Assembly (NCBI RefSeq): GCF_014217785.1 | Contig: NZ_CP048814.1 | Location: 3,844,001-3,908,000, forward strand | Length of the DNA: 64,000 bases | Direction of reading: 5' to 3' | DNA from: Rhodococcus triatomae | Lineage (GTDB): Bacteria > Actinomycetota > Actinomycetes > Mycobacteriales > Mycobacteriaceae | In this document: in pieces, positions 8,138-15,452 of the stretch | Numbering within the stretch: position 1 is the stretch's first letter | How the letters are laid out: each line of letters opens with the position of its first letter | The notes under the pieces: generated by a model | Database searches by the model: none | Seen by the model: only the letters and a program-made list of their open reading frames with translations | Told to the model about the DNA's origin: nothing | Program-made: the position numbers and the translations under genes

Positions 8138-8160
8138 CAGTGTGCCGACAGTGTGCTAAG
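8138..8160. promoter_or_regulatory. Candidate integrase arm sites, right end
   Basis: Tandem 11-bp units CAGTGTGCCGA and CAGTGTGCTAA lie 106 bp inside the right att copy. They are in the same orientation and phase as the pair at 4914-4936. The rest of 8023-8266 holds no supported gene. Confidence 0.6.
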
Positions 8161-8266
8161 ACAGGCGCGAACACAGTGGAAAGGGCGGTACAGCCTGGAC
8201 GCCGTACCGCCCCTGACGTGGACAGACTGGACGGAGCCCCGCCCGCTGGACATCCCTTGCGTCATC

Positions 8267-8307
8267 GGCAGTGTGGGGGTCGGGGGTTCGAGTCCCCTTA
8301 GCTCCAC
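8267..8307 (+). repeat. att direct repeat, right copy (truncated tRNA-Ala 3' end)
   Basis: A copy of the tRNA-Ala 3' part starting in the anticodon loop. The 5' half of the tRNA is absent, so it is not a functional gene. It differs from the left copy only at 8282. It marks the distal boundary of the island. Confidence 0.9.
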
Positions 8308-8358
8308 CCATTTCGCATGCTGGAAGACTTGACATAGGACGATGTCGGTTCCGGTATC

Positions 8359-8395
8359 AGGGCGGCGAACGGCTCGGCGAGTCGATCGCCGCCCT
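8359..8395. terminator. 10-bp hairpin beyond the island
   Basis: AGGGCGGCGA (8359-8368) and TCGCCGCCCT (8386-8395) form a perfect stem with a 17-nt loop. It may be the original terminator of the tRNA before integration and also ends the minus-strand oxidoreductase remnant. Confidence 0.5.
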
Positions 8396-8443
8396 TCGCC
8401 TTCGCTGACATCGATGCGCGGTTGCGACCCGGACGGTCCCTCT

Positions 8444-9192
8444 TCAGAGCCACGGGTCGAGGGCGTGTTTGCCGTGGGTGTCGCCGGCACCGAGTTGTGC
8501 CAGCAGCATTCGGCCCATCGGCCAAGGGGTGGACCTCGGGAGTGCCGGGCGGGCACACGCCTGCGGCGACGAGTGCCTCGAGTTCGAGCAACAGACCCTG
8601 GTAGATCGATGGAGCATCGGTCGCGAGTGCGCCGATGTGTAAGCCTTTGATCTGCACCTGGTGTGAGAAGGCGAGGTCATGGGTGCTGACAGTGGTCTCG
8701 CCCGAGGCTCCACCGAACACCACGATGCGCCCGGTGAATGGCCTGGTCACCACCAGACTGGTCCGGAAGGTCGCTCGGCCGACCGATTCCAGCACCAGAT
8801 CGACGCCACCGGCAGTGCGGGCGATCTCGTCGGCAAGATCAGGGCGACGGCTGTCGAGGACGTGGCCGGCACCGAGAGCGTGGAGAACGTGGTGCTTCGA
8901 GGGCGAGGCGGTCGCGACGATCTGGGCGCAGTAATGGGAGGCAAGCCGCACGGCAGCCTGCCCGACGCCACCCGCGGCGGCGTGAACGCGCACCACCTCG
9001 CCGGCTCTAGTACCGCCGAGGGGCTTCAGTGCCGCCAGAGCCGTGACCCAGTTCAACACCAAGCCGATCGCCTGGGCATCACTCCACCCGAAGGGGACGG
9101 GAAGTGCGGAATCGGCTGGCATCACCATGTACTGCGAGAAGGCGCCGGGTCCGGTACCGACGACGTGAGTGCCGATCGGAAAGGGGTTCTCG
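8444..9192 (-). pseudogene. Quinone oxidoreductase (zinc-type MDR), truncated and frameshifted
   Basis: The minus strand encodes the NAD(P)H-binding half of a quinone oxidoreductase: VHAAAGGVGQAAVRLA is the nucleotide-binding loop, and VDLVLESVGR and VFGGASGE are typical core strands. Two lesions are visible. The first 100 or so residues are missing, with coding similarity starting near GTHVVGTGPGAFSQYM. One extra base near 8508-8510 also shifts the frame inside the C terminus, whose correct ending (GAGDTHGKHALDPWL) is in another frame and stops at 8444. It lies just outside the island and is probably non-functional. Confidence 0.8.
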
Positions 9193-9410
9193 ACGCTGGG
9201 CCGACCGCACCGCCCCTGCCGGGGGTGTTTTCGCTGCGATGATCTCCCATGCCCCGCAACCTAAGAGGTTGACGCTAAACGCCCGGGGACGATCGGCCCC
9301 TCGTCCTCGTAGTACCTCAGCGATCGGGCGCCGACGCAGCTCGTCCTCGAGGCATCGCTGATTCTCATACCCTCTCAACGTCGACGGATACTCCGTCTTC
9401 CGGGCAGGCA

Positions 9411-9442
9411 AGCGCAGTAGTGCGCACAGCCGCTACTGCGCT
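9411..9442 (-). terminator. Terminator hairpin after the GyrI-like gene
   Basis: AGCGCAGTAG (9411-9420) and CTACTGCGCT (9433-9442) form a perfect 10-bp stem with a 12-nt loop, 19 bp beyond the minus-strand stop. The region from about 9193 to here holds no gene I can support. Confidence 0.6.
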
Positions 9443-9461
9443 GTCAGCGTGTGACTACTGG

Positions 9462-10094
9462 CTACTGCATTCCGACAGCGGTGTCGACAGGTTGTCGCAG
9501 CAGGGTGCGCAGCTTCTCGGGAGCGACCCTCCGGAAGTCACTGAAGTAGACCTCGTGGTGCTTGCCGCTCAGGCGCAGACCGTGCTCGGGGATGAACTCG
9601 TGGTGCATCCGGTCGAGGACGGCGGCCTCGTCGTCGAACGGGCCGATGTGCAGCGTCTGCACGCAGCGTCCCTCGGACAGGGCGATGAGGCGCACATCGC
9701 CGAGGCGGGCGGGCGGATTGCTGGATCCGACCCGTTCCACGGCGGTATCCACCGCGTCTTGGTCGAGCCAGTCGGGGACCATGAGCATCATGGTCCAGTC
9801 CCACCGGGACTTGTCGCGCGATGTCGTGAAGGAATCCATGTCCTCCGCCCACCACAGACCTTCCAGCGGGGGCACGACATAGTCGCGACCGAGGTCGCGC
9901 TTGCTGGCGAACTTCAGCTTGTACGCCACGGGGTAGAGGGCGGCCAGCGCGTCGGTGTAGGCGGTGGAAGTGTTCGGATCGCCGTGTCCGTCGACCGTCA
10001 AGTACCGCATGACCGGAACGTCGACCATCCGGAATTCGCCGTGCCTCGCCTGATAGCTGTCGAGGGACTTCTTGAAGTCGACCTTGTCAGTCAT
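9462..10094 (-). CDS. GyrI-like small-molecule-binding domain protein
   Basis: 210 aa, a stand-alone GyrI/effector-binding fold. The sequence has two repeat-like halves; the stretches YLTVDGHGDP and EGRCVQTLHIGPFDDE match the two core beta-alpha-beta units of GyrI-like proteins usually annotated as hypothetical cytosolic binding proteins. The second half includes HGLRLSGKHHEVYFSD. The ATG at 10094 (MTDKVDFKKSLDSYQ) begins exactly where this family normally starts; the open frame upstream is not supported. Ligand unknown. It is transcribed divergently from the VOC gene. Confidence 0.8.
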   Translation of the reverse strand: MTDKVDFKKSLDSYQARHGEFRMVDVPVMRYLTVDGHGDPNTSTAYTDALAALYPVAYKLKFASKRDLGRDYVVPPLEGLWWAEDMDSFTTSRDKSRWDWTMMLMVPDWLDQDAVDTAVERVGSSNPPARLGDVRLIALSEGRCVQTLHIGPFDDEAAVLDRMHHEFIPEHGLRLSGKHHEVYFSDFRRVAPEKLRTLLRQPVDTAVGMQ

Positions 10095-10294
10095 CGGACC
10101 CCTGGACTCCGGAGGCGAGCCACGACCTCTTTCGTTTCCTGAGGCTCGGTGACCAGGAGAACATTTCGTGAGTAAGCCCGCAACGAGAGCGTCCAGGTTC
10201 GGTCCCGGTGGCGAAATGCTCACCGGGCTGAGGAAATCAGTTCGCAAGACCTGTCTCACCGTCGCGCTACCGTCGAGCCAGGAGGAGGTATGTG

Positions 10295-11137
10295 ATGTCC
10301 GTAACGCAGTTGTATCCGCCTGGTGTGCCGTGTTGGATCGAGGTGGCCACGCCTGATGTCGTCGGGGGCGCGTCGTTCTACGGGGAGTTGTTCGGGTGGC
10401 AGTTCGATTCCGGGGTCACGGCGCCCGACGGCGGGACCTACGTGGTCGGCTCGGTCGAGGGTGGGCAGGTGGCCGGCCTGGTGCAGCCCGAGGGCAAGGC
10501 CGCAGCCGGCTCCTGGCGCACCTACGTGCGGGTGGCCGATCTCGATGCAGCGACCACCGCCGTCGTAGAGAACGGTGGCGCCGTACACACCCCGGCCGTG
10601 GACGTGCCCGGCCTGGCCAGATCCGCCCTGTTCACCGACCCCGCTGGAGCGGTGTTCGGTGTGCGGGAACTGGCCGGGCATCGTGGGGCCGAGCGGGTCA
10701 ATGCCCCGAACACCTGGAACTTCAACACTCTTCGTACCCCGGATACTGCCGTTGCGACACGGTTCTATGGTTCGGTGTTCGGCTGGCTGGCCACCGTCGC
10801 GGATTTCGGGTTCGCCACCGGGACGATGTGGTGCCTGCCCGGGTACGGGGACTTCCTGGACACCCGCAATCCGGGCTGGAAACAGGGGCACATCGATGGC
10901 GGATCCCCGCCAGGATTCACCGATGCGGTGGGCTGGCTCGAGGAGGTCGAGGGTGGCGCGGACTGGAGTGTGGAGTTCACTGTCGCCGACGCCGCGCGTA
11001 CCGCGGAACGCGCCACCGAGCTCGGTGGCGAGGTGTTGTCGGGCCCGTTCGACGTCGGGGGGACCGGTTCGGCCGTGCTCGCCGATCCGTCCGGTGCGCG
11101 GTTCACCGTGAACGATTACGGCTCGGCTGCCGGGTAG
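10295..11137 (+). CDS. Two-domain VOC (glyoxalase/bleomycin-resistance fold) protein
   Basis: 280 aa with tandem vicinal-oxygen-chelate domains (about 8-125 and 138-275). Each carries FYGELFGWQ/FYGSVFGWL-type helices and the terminal DPxGAxF strand (DPAGAVFGV, DPSGARFTV). Actinobacterial homologues are usually annotated as VOC family or 27-kDa antigen Cfp30B-like proteins; the substrate is unknown. A strong AGGAGG lies 6 nt before the ATG at 10295, with a GTG alternative 3 nt upstream. It is monocistronic, with a hairpin after the stop. Confidence 0.85.
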   Translation: MSVTQLYPPGVPCWIEVATPDVVGGASFYGELFGWQFDSGVTAPDGGTYVVGSVEGGQVAGLVQPEGKAAAGSWRTYVRVADLDAATTAVVENGGAVHTPAVDVPGLARSALFTDPAGAVFGVRELAGHRGAERVNAPNTWNFNTLRTPDTAVATRFYGSVFGWLATVADFGFATGTMWCLPGYGDFLDTRNPGWKQGHIDGGSPPGFTDAVGWLEEVEGGADWSVEFTVADAARTAERATELGGEVLSGPFDVGGTGSAVLADPSGARFTVNDYGSAAG

Positions 11138-11142
11138 CGGGA

Positions 11143-11158
11143 CCGGCCGCTCGGCCGG
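11143..11158 (+). terminator. Short GC hairpin after the VOC gene
   Basis: CCGGCCG and CGGCCGG arms with a 2-nt spacer lie 5 nt after the stop codon, in a generally self-complementary GC-rich stretch. Confidence 0.4.
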
Positions 11159-11240
11159 GCACCGGGCCCGGCACCGGCCACGTCGCACTCACCACCACAG
11201 GTCCGTGGAGCCCTGTGGACCCCAAGTGTCACGAGGAGAC

Positions 11241-11284
11241 CACTCATGTTCATACCGTATCGTGATACGGTATGAACATGAGTG
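11241..11284. promoter_or_regulatory. 44-bp palindromic operator-promoter of the TetR operon
   Basis: Two perfect 21-nt arms (11241-11261 and 11264-11284) flank a 2-bp centre. The right arm contains a TACGGT -10 hexamer (11266-11271), a 6-nt gap and the ATG of the TetR gene at 11278, so the repressor would cover its own promoter and start codon. The left arm carries the mirror image on the other strand. Confidence 0.8.
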
Positions 11285-11889
11285 AAGGTGGATCGCCGCG
11301 AACACGGCGTGCGGGCGGGGCCAGGCGGGCGCAGGTGCTGACCCAGGTCGTGGAGGTGTTGTCCGAGCGCGGGTATGCCGCGACCCGGTTCGCCGATGTG
11401 TCGCAGGCTTCGGGTGTTGCGGTGTCGACGTTGCAGGGCTACTTCGGGTCGCGTGAGGACATGCTGGTCGAGGCGCTCCAGGGCGCGACATCGGGCGAGG
11501 TCGAGGCCCTGGCCGAGCTGGCAGCGGGGTTCGAGGACCCGTGGCAGCAGTTGGTCGCGCTGGTCGATCGGGGACTGTCCACGCCGGTGGCGACGTGGCG
11601 GATGCTGATGGAGTTCTGGACCGCTGCCGCTCACGACGCCGAGTTGCGCGCCCACGCCGGTGCACTGGCCGAGCAGTATCGACAGCCGTTCCTGGAGTCC
11701 GTGCAGCGCGGCGTGGACTCGGGATCGTTCTCGCCCCGGTTCGGAGTCGCGGCAGTCGTCGATGTGATGGTCGCGACCATGGACGGTCTGCTCTACCCGT
11801 TGGTGCTGGATCACCGGGCCTCGGCCGATCTGGACTATCGCGATGTGGTGCTGGCACAGCTCGCCTTCGCACTGGGGACCGACGCATGA
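11278..11889 (+). CDS. TetR-family transcriptional regulator
   Basis: 203 aa. The N-terminal helix-turn-helix (about 18-62) reads VLSERGYAATRFADVSQASG then TLQGYFGSREDM, typical of TetR. The C-terminal ligand domain is helical with no recognised effector. The ATG at 11278 was preferred to 11272 because it sits 6 nt after the -10 hexamer (leaderless). The gene starts inside a 44-bp palindrome, which strongly suggests autoregulation. Its stop overlaps the next start in ATGA, so it is co-transcribed with the NmrA-like reductase, the probable co-regulated enzyme. Confidence 0.9.
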   Translation: MSEGGSPRTRRAGGARRAQVLTQVVEVLSERGYAATRFADVSQASGVAVSTLQGYFGSREDMLVEALQGATSGEVEALAELAAGFEDPWQQLVALVDRGLSTPVATWRMLMEFWTAAAHDAELRAHAGALAEQYRQPFLESVQRGVDSGSFSPRFGVAAVVDVMVATMDGLLYPLVLDHRASADLDYRDVVLAQLAFALGTDA

Positions 11890-12713
11890 CGGTCCTGGTG
11901 ACAGCGGCCAGTGGGAAGGTCGGCCGGGAAGTCGCGGCGCAGCTTCGGGCTCGCGGTGTGGAGCTGCGGGCGGGGTCCCGGCGCAGCGACGTCCCGCTGG
12001 ATTGGAGCGATCCGGCGACTTGGCCGGCGGCGCTGGACGGCGTGGACCGGGTGTTCCTGATCGTGCCCGGCGGCGACGACGGTCACCGCTCGGTTGCCGG
12101 TCTCGGCGGCGCGGTGGTCGAGTTCCTCGACCTGGCGCAGCGTCGGGGGGTGGAGCGCGTGGTGTTGATGACCGCGCTCGGGATGGAGTACGCCCCTGCC
12201 GAGGTCGAGCAGCGCGCGGTGGAACTGCACCTCCAACGCAGCGAACTCGCGTGGACGATCCTGCGTCCGAACTGGTTCTTCCAGAACCTCACCGACGGAC
12301 CGCTGCGCACACTCGCCGAGGCACACGGCGGTGCGCTGCGCCTACCGACCGCCGACGCGGCGGTCAGTTTCATCGACACCCGCGACATCGCCGCCGTGGC
12401 CGTCGAAGCGCTCCTCGCCGACCATCACGGCCGCGAGTATGCGCTGACCGGGCCGCAGAGCCTGACGTTCTCCGAGGTCGCCGAGGCATGCCGGGACTCA
12501 CCGATGCCGGTGAACGCCTATGAGCCGGTCTCCGAGAAAGACTTCCGCCGCGCGGCGCTCGGCCTGGGCTGGCACCCGGACTATGTGGACACCGTCAGCG
12601 GCCTCTTCGCCGTGATCGCGGCGGGTCACGCTGCGCCCGTCCTGCCCGATACGGCCGAGGTGTCGGGCCGTGCGCCGCGGTCGCTGGCGGAGTTCATCGC
12701 GGCCCCGCGATGA
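11886..12713 (+). CDS. NmrA-like NAD(P)-binding oxidoreductase
   Basis: 275 aa. An N-terminal Rossmann fold with TAASGKVGREVA (GxxGxxG-type loop) is followed by the extended-SDR/NmrA pattern RVVLMTALGMEYAP, LRPNWFFQNL and FIDTRDIAAVAVEAL. The usual YxxxK catalytic pair is absent, as in atypical SDR quinone reductases and NmrA sensors. It is coupled to the TetR gene by an ATGA overlap. It probably acts as a stress-responsive NAD(P)H:quinone or redox-sensing protein. The last codons lie in a long perfect hairpin. Confidence 0.85.
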   Translation: MTVLVTAASGKVGREVAAQLRARGVELRAGSRRSDVPLDWSDPATWPAALDGVDRVFLIVPGGDDGHRSVAGLGGAVVEFLDLAQRRGVERVVLMTALGMEYAPAEVEQRAVELHLQRSELAWTILRPNWFFQNLTDGPLRTLAEAHGGALRLPTADAAVSFIDTRDIAAVAVEALLADHHGREYALTGPQSLTFSEVAEACRDSPMPVNAYEPVSEKDFRRAALGLGWHPDYVDTVSGLFAVIAAGHAAPVLPDTAEVSGRAPRSLAEFIAAPR

Positions 12714-12726
12714 ACTCCGCCAGCGA
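12681..12726. terminator. Perfect 22-bp hairpin spanning the NmrA stop codon
   Basis: Arms 12681-12702 and 12705-12726 are perfectly complementary with a 2-nt centre. The TGA stop lies inside the right arm. No U-run follows. It would act in either direction between the plus-strand operon and the convergent MFS gene. The sequence to 12872 holds no other supported feature. Confidence 0.75.
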
Positions 12727-12872
12727 ATGCGGCGTTCGAGGGAGTCCTTGTCGATCAGTGGTCCGCCGTCGGCCGACGAAGAACGCCCAGAGCTTGCTCG
12801 ACTACCTCGGGAGCTTCGAAGACCCGATCTTCTGGGGCTGATCGATGACCGGCCGACCGGTGGGGCCCCGAT

Positions 12873-14441
12873 TCAGCGAGCGTCGTCCGTCTCGCTGTGT
12901 GAGGACGAGGCCACGGCGTGCGCCGGGCGCTCCCGCAGCATGATCGCCGTGACGAGAGCGAGTATTCCGATGACGGCGGCGGCAACGAGCGCGGCCAGGT
13001 TCAGCCCGGCGGTGAGGGCGTCCTGGGCCGAGTCGATCAGCTCCGAGGCCGTCGGAGCAGGCAGATCCCGCGCGATTTCCGTTGCGCCGGTGAGGGAATC
13101 GTCAGCGCGGCCGGCGGCCTCGGCCGACAGACCGTCGGGGAGGTCGATCCGACTTCGGTAGACCGCCGCGCCGAGGCTTCCCAGGAGTGCCACGCCGAGC
13201 GAGATGCCCAGTTCGGTGCCGGTCTCCGACATCGAGGCTGCCGAACCGGCTTTGGCCGGCGGTACCGATCCGACCACCAGATCGGTGCCCAGCGCCGAGA
13301 TCGGGCCGCCGCCGAAAAACACGAGGGCGATGCCCGCGACGACGAGTGCGAGCCCCGCACCGGGCTGGGCCGCGGCGAGCATGACGTAGCCGGCGACGGC
13401 GCCCAGCAGCCCCGCCGCGACCACACCGGCGGCCGAGAATCGGGCCGCCAGGCGGGGAGCGGCCAGTGCGCCCGCCACGCTGGCGACGCCGGTGGGGATG
13501 AGCCACAGGCCCGCGGCCAGGGGCGAGAGGCCTTCGACGAGTTGCAGGTACTGGGTGGCGAGCAGGTAGAGCCCGCCACCGGCTGCGGTGCTGATCAGGA
13601 TGGCCAGCAGCGCCGTAGTGAATGCGCGGTTCGCGAACAGGCCGAGGTCGACCAGCGGGTCGTCCAGAATGCGTTGGCGGCGCACGAATATCACGGCGAG
13701 CGCGGCCGCAGCGGCCATCGAGCCGACCGCGACGGTCGAGGGACCGTACGCGGCGATCTGCTTCAGTCCGTAGACGAACGGGAGGATCGTGGCCAGTGAC
13801 AGGACGACGCTGGGTAGGTCGAGACGGACGGCACGGGTGGCGCGGTACTCGGGCAGCAGCAGGGGAGCGGTGACGAGCAGCAACGCCATGACGGGCACCG
13901 CGAGGAGGAAGACCGAACCCCACCAGAATGTTTCGAGGAGCAGGCCGCCGACGATCGGACCGAGAGCCATGCCGGACATGAAGCAGGAAATCCAGATCGA
14001 GATTGCCACGGTGCGCTGACGCGGCTGGGCGAACATGTTGCTGATCAGAGCCAGGGTCGAGGGCATCAAGGTGGCTCCGGCGATGCCGAGCAACGCCCGA
14101 GTTGCGATCAGCATCGCACCGCTGGTCGAGAAGGCTGCCACGATGGAGGCGACGACGAAGACGAGGGCGCCGATCATCAACAGCCGCCGCCGACCGATGC
14201 GGTCGCCCAGCGATCCCATGGTGATCAGGAAGCCGGCGATCATGAACCCGTAGATGTCGATGATCCACAACTGCTGGGTGCTGCTGGGTTGCAGATCCGC
14301 GGCCAAGGCCGGTGCGGCGAGGTAGAGCACGCTCATGTCGAGCGCGAGTACCAGCGTCGGCAGCGCCAGAACGGCCAGCCCCACCCATTCCCGCGGCCCT
14401 GCCGCATCCCGTGGCCCGCGGTGGATCGTCTGCTCACTCAT
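12873..14441 (-). CDS. DHA2-family MFS drug exporter (14 helices)
   Basis: 522 aa. Helix 1 has LDMSVLYLAAPALAADL, helix 2-3 has GSLGDRIGRRRLLMIG (motif A), and ALGPIVGGLLLE matches motif C of antiporters. Fourteen hydrophobic segments place it in the DHA2/QacA-Stp group that exports cationic dyes, biocides or antibiotics using the proton gradient. The ATG at 14441 gives a short polar N terminus before helix 1. The C-terminal tail is Ser/Asp-rich. No regulator is adjacent. Confidence 0.9.
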   Translation of the reverse strand: MSEQTIHRGPRDAAGPREWVGLAVLALPTLVLALDMSVLYLAAPALAADLQPSSTQQLWIIDIYGFMIAGFLITMGSLGDRIGRRRLLMIGALVFVVASIVAAFSTSGAMLIATRALLGIAGATLMPSTLALISNMFAQPRQRTVAISIWISCFMSGMALGPIVGGLLLETFWWGSVFLLAVPVMALLLVTAPLLLPEYRATRAVRLDLPSVVLSLATILPFVYGLKQIAAYGPSTVAVGSMAAAAALAVIFVRRQRILDDPLVDLGLFANRAFTTALLAILISTAAGGGLYLLATQYLQLVEGLSPLAAGLWLIPTGVASVAGALAAPRLAARFSAAGVVAAGLLGAVAGYVMLAAAQPGAGLALVVAGIALVFFGGGPISALGTDLVVGSVPPAKAGSAASMSETGTELGISLGVALLGSLGAAVYRSRIDLPDGLSAEAAGRADDSLTGATEIARDLPAPTASELIDSAQDALTAGLNLAALVAAAVIGILALVTAIMLRERPAHAVASSSHSETDDAR

Positions 14442-14587
14442 GGCACCGATCACACCGCGAACGAGTGGGACTGTGAATCTCCCGGAGTCTCGATTCGATA
14501 CGTCAGGCACTACCGTGAGCGATCCGGTCCGAGGGTGCCGAGCAGAGCAGGACGGTCAGTTTCACCTGCGCGGGACACCCACGGCGG

Positions 14588-14593
14588 TAGGCT
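14588..14593 (+). promoter_or_regulatory. Leaderless -10 (TAGGCT)
   Basis: TAGGCT followed by 7 nt and the ATG at 14601, with no Shine-Dalgarno sequence. Confidence 0.5.
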
Positions 14594-14600
14594 CACGGCT

Positions 14601-15428
14601 ATGACAGCCGGGCCCGGGGGCACGTCGCGAGGCCAGCACGAGGAGGAACTGTTCAAGCGCCTCGAACAGCGCCTGGATTCGCTCGGTCTCCTCACGGATT
14701 CGCGCAGCGGACGCGGCCCGACGGAACGGTCGATGCTACGGACCTTGGCGACGCGTGAGCGTCCGCTCGCCGACCGGGACGGCTTCGTACAAGCGCACCG
14801 TGGACTCGCCCGCGGGCTGGAGGCGCTGTTGCTCAATGCCCGGAGGGCCCCGACTCTGTCCCGCCGTTTCGGACCGTTGCGCGCGCTGATGACACCGATG
14901 GTCGCTCTGGTGGCCAATTGGATTCAGTTGCGCCATGCCCGCGTGGTGATGCGCAACGTGCGGTTGCTGTACGCGTTGCGGGAGGCCAACAGTGCGTTGA
15001 TCTCGCCGGAGCATCTGGCCCTGCGCCGGGCCCGCGCACAGATGCAGACGTTGTGGGACATGAACAGCACCCAGCTCGGGCTTCCGGTGTTCCTGATCAG
15101 CGGCGCCTTCGTGTCCGGCCTGTTCGGTCTCCTCCGTGCGGCGGTCACTCCCGCCTTCGGCAGTGCGCCTGTCGCCGCGGTGGTTCTGGTCGTCGGCCTC
15201 GCCTTTCTGACGTTGTTCGCGACGGCCTTTCTCCTGGGCGCCTCGATCGCCAAAATGCGTATTCGGCTGGCAATCACGGCGCCGCTGGAAGCGGTGTACC
15301 GCGCGGTGGGCTCGACCACCCGACCTCCGCGCGATCGCTGCTATCTGGTCGCACTCGTTGCGCTGGCATTGTTCGCCGCGGTGGTTGTCGCGATCCCCAC
15401 CGGGGTCTACCTCCTGGCTCGGTCCTAG
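14601..15428 (+). CDS. Hypothetical membrane protein with coiled-coil-like N terminus
   Basis: 275 aa. The first 150 residues are charged and helical (HEEELFKRLEQRLDSLGLL; later ARRAPTLSRRFGPLRAL), possibly coiled coil. Three hydrophobic segments follow (about 160-180, 187-210 and 250-272). I recognise no family. The open frame extends 312 nt further upstream, but the ATG at 14601 is preceded by a leaderless -10 and marks the sensible start. It is divergent from the DHA2 exporter. Confidence 0.7.
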   Translation: MTAGPGGTSRGQHEEELFKRLEQRLDSLGLLTDSRSGRGPTERSMLRTLATRERPLADRDGFVQAHRGLARGLEALLLNARRAPTLSRRFGPLRALMTPMVALVANWIQLRHARVVMRNVRLLYALREANSALISPEHLALRRARAQMQTLWDMNSTQLGLPVFLISGAFVSGLFGLLRAAVTPAFGSAPVAAVVLVVGLAFLTLFATAFLLGASIAKMRIRLAITAPLEAVYRAVGSTTRPPRDRCYLVALVALALFAAVVVAIPTGVYLLARS

Positions 15429-15452
15429 GGGTTGCGCCCCAAGGGATTACAT

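Larger units (their letters stand above)
4817..8307. mobile_element. Genomic island integrated in tRNA-Ala, no integrase visible
   Basis: The island is bounded by 41-bp direct repeats (4817-4857 and 8267-8307) made of the 3' part of tRNA-Ala, with a single mismatch. It carries an HEAGH protein, a TTGA-overlapping toxin-antitoxin pair, an orphan membrane protein and non-coding ends. Codon use in the PIN and membrane-protein genes is clearly less GC-biased than in neighbouring genes. There is no recognisable tyrosine recombinase, excisionase or replication gene, so this is either a decayed integrative element or a satellite that borrows an integrase. Confidence 0.85.

Noticed and set aside
8267-8307. 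Second tRNA-Ala
   Set aside because: Only the 3' part from the anticodon loop is present. The acceptor 5' strand, D arm and half of the anticodon stem are missing, so it is an att copy.
11116-11247. 43-codon minus-strand ORF starting in the mirrored half of the 44-bp palindrome
   Set aside because: Its start signals mirror those of the TetR gene by symmetry alone, and the translation has Gly/Pro/Arg-rich shadow composition. Kept as part of a finding but not annotated as a gene.
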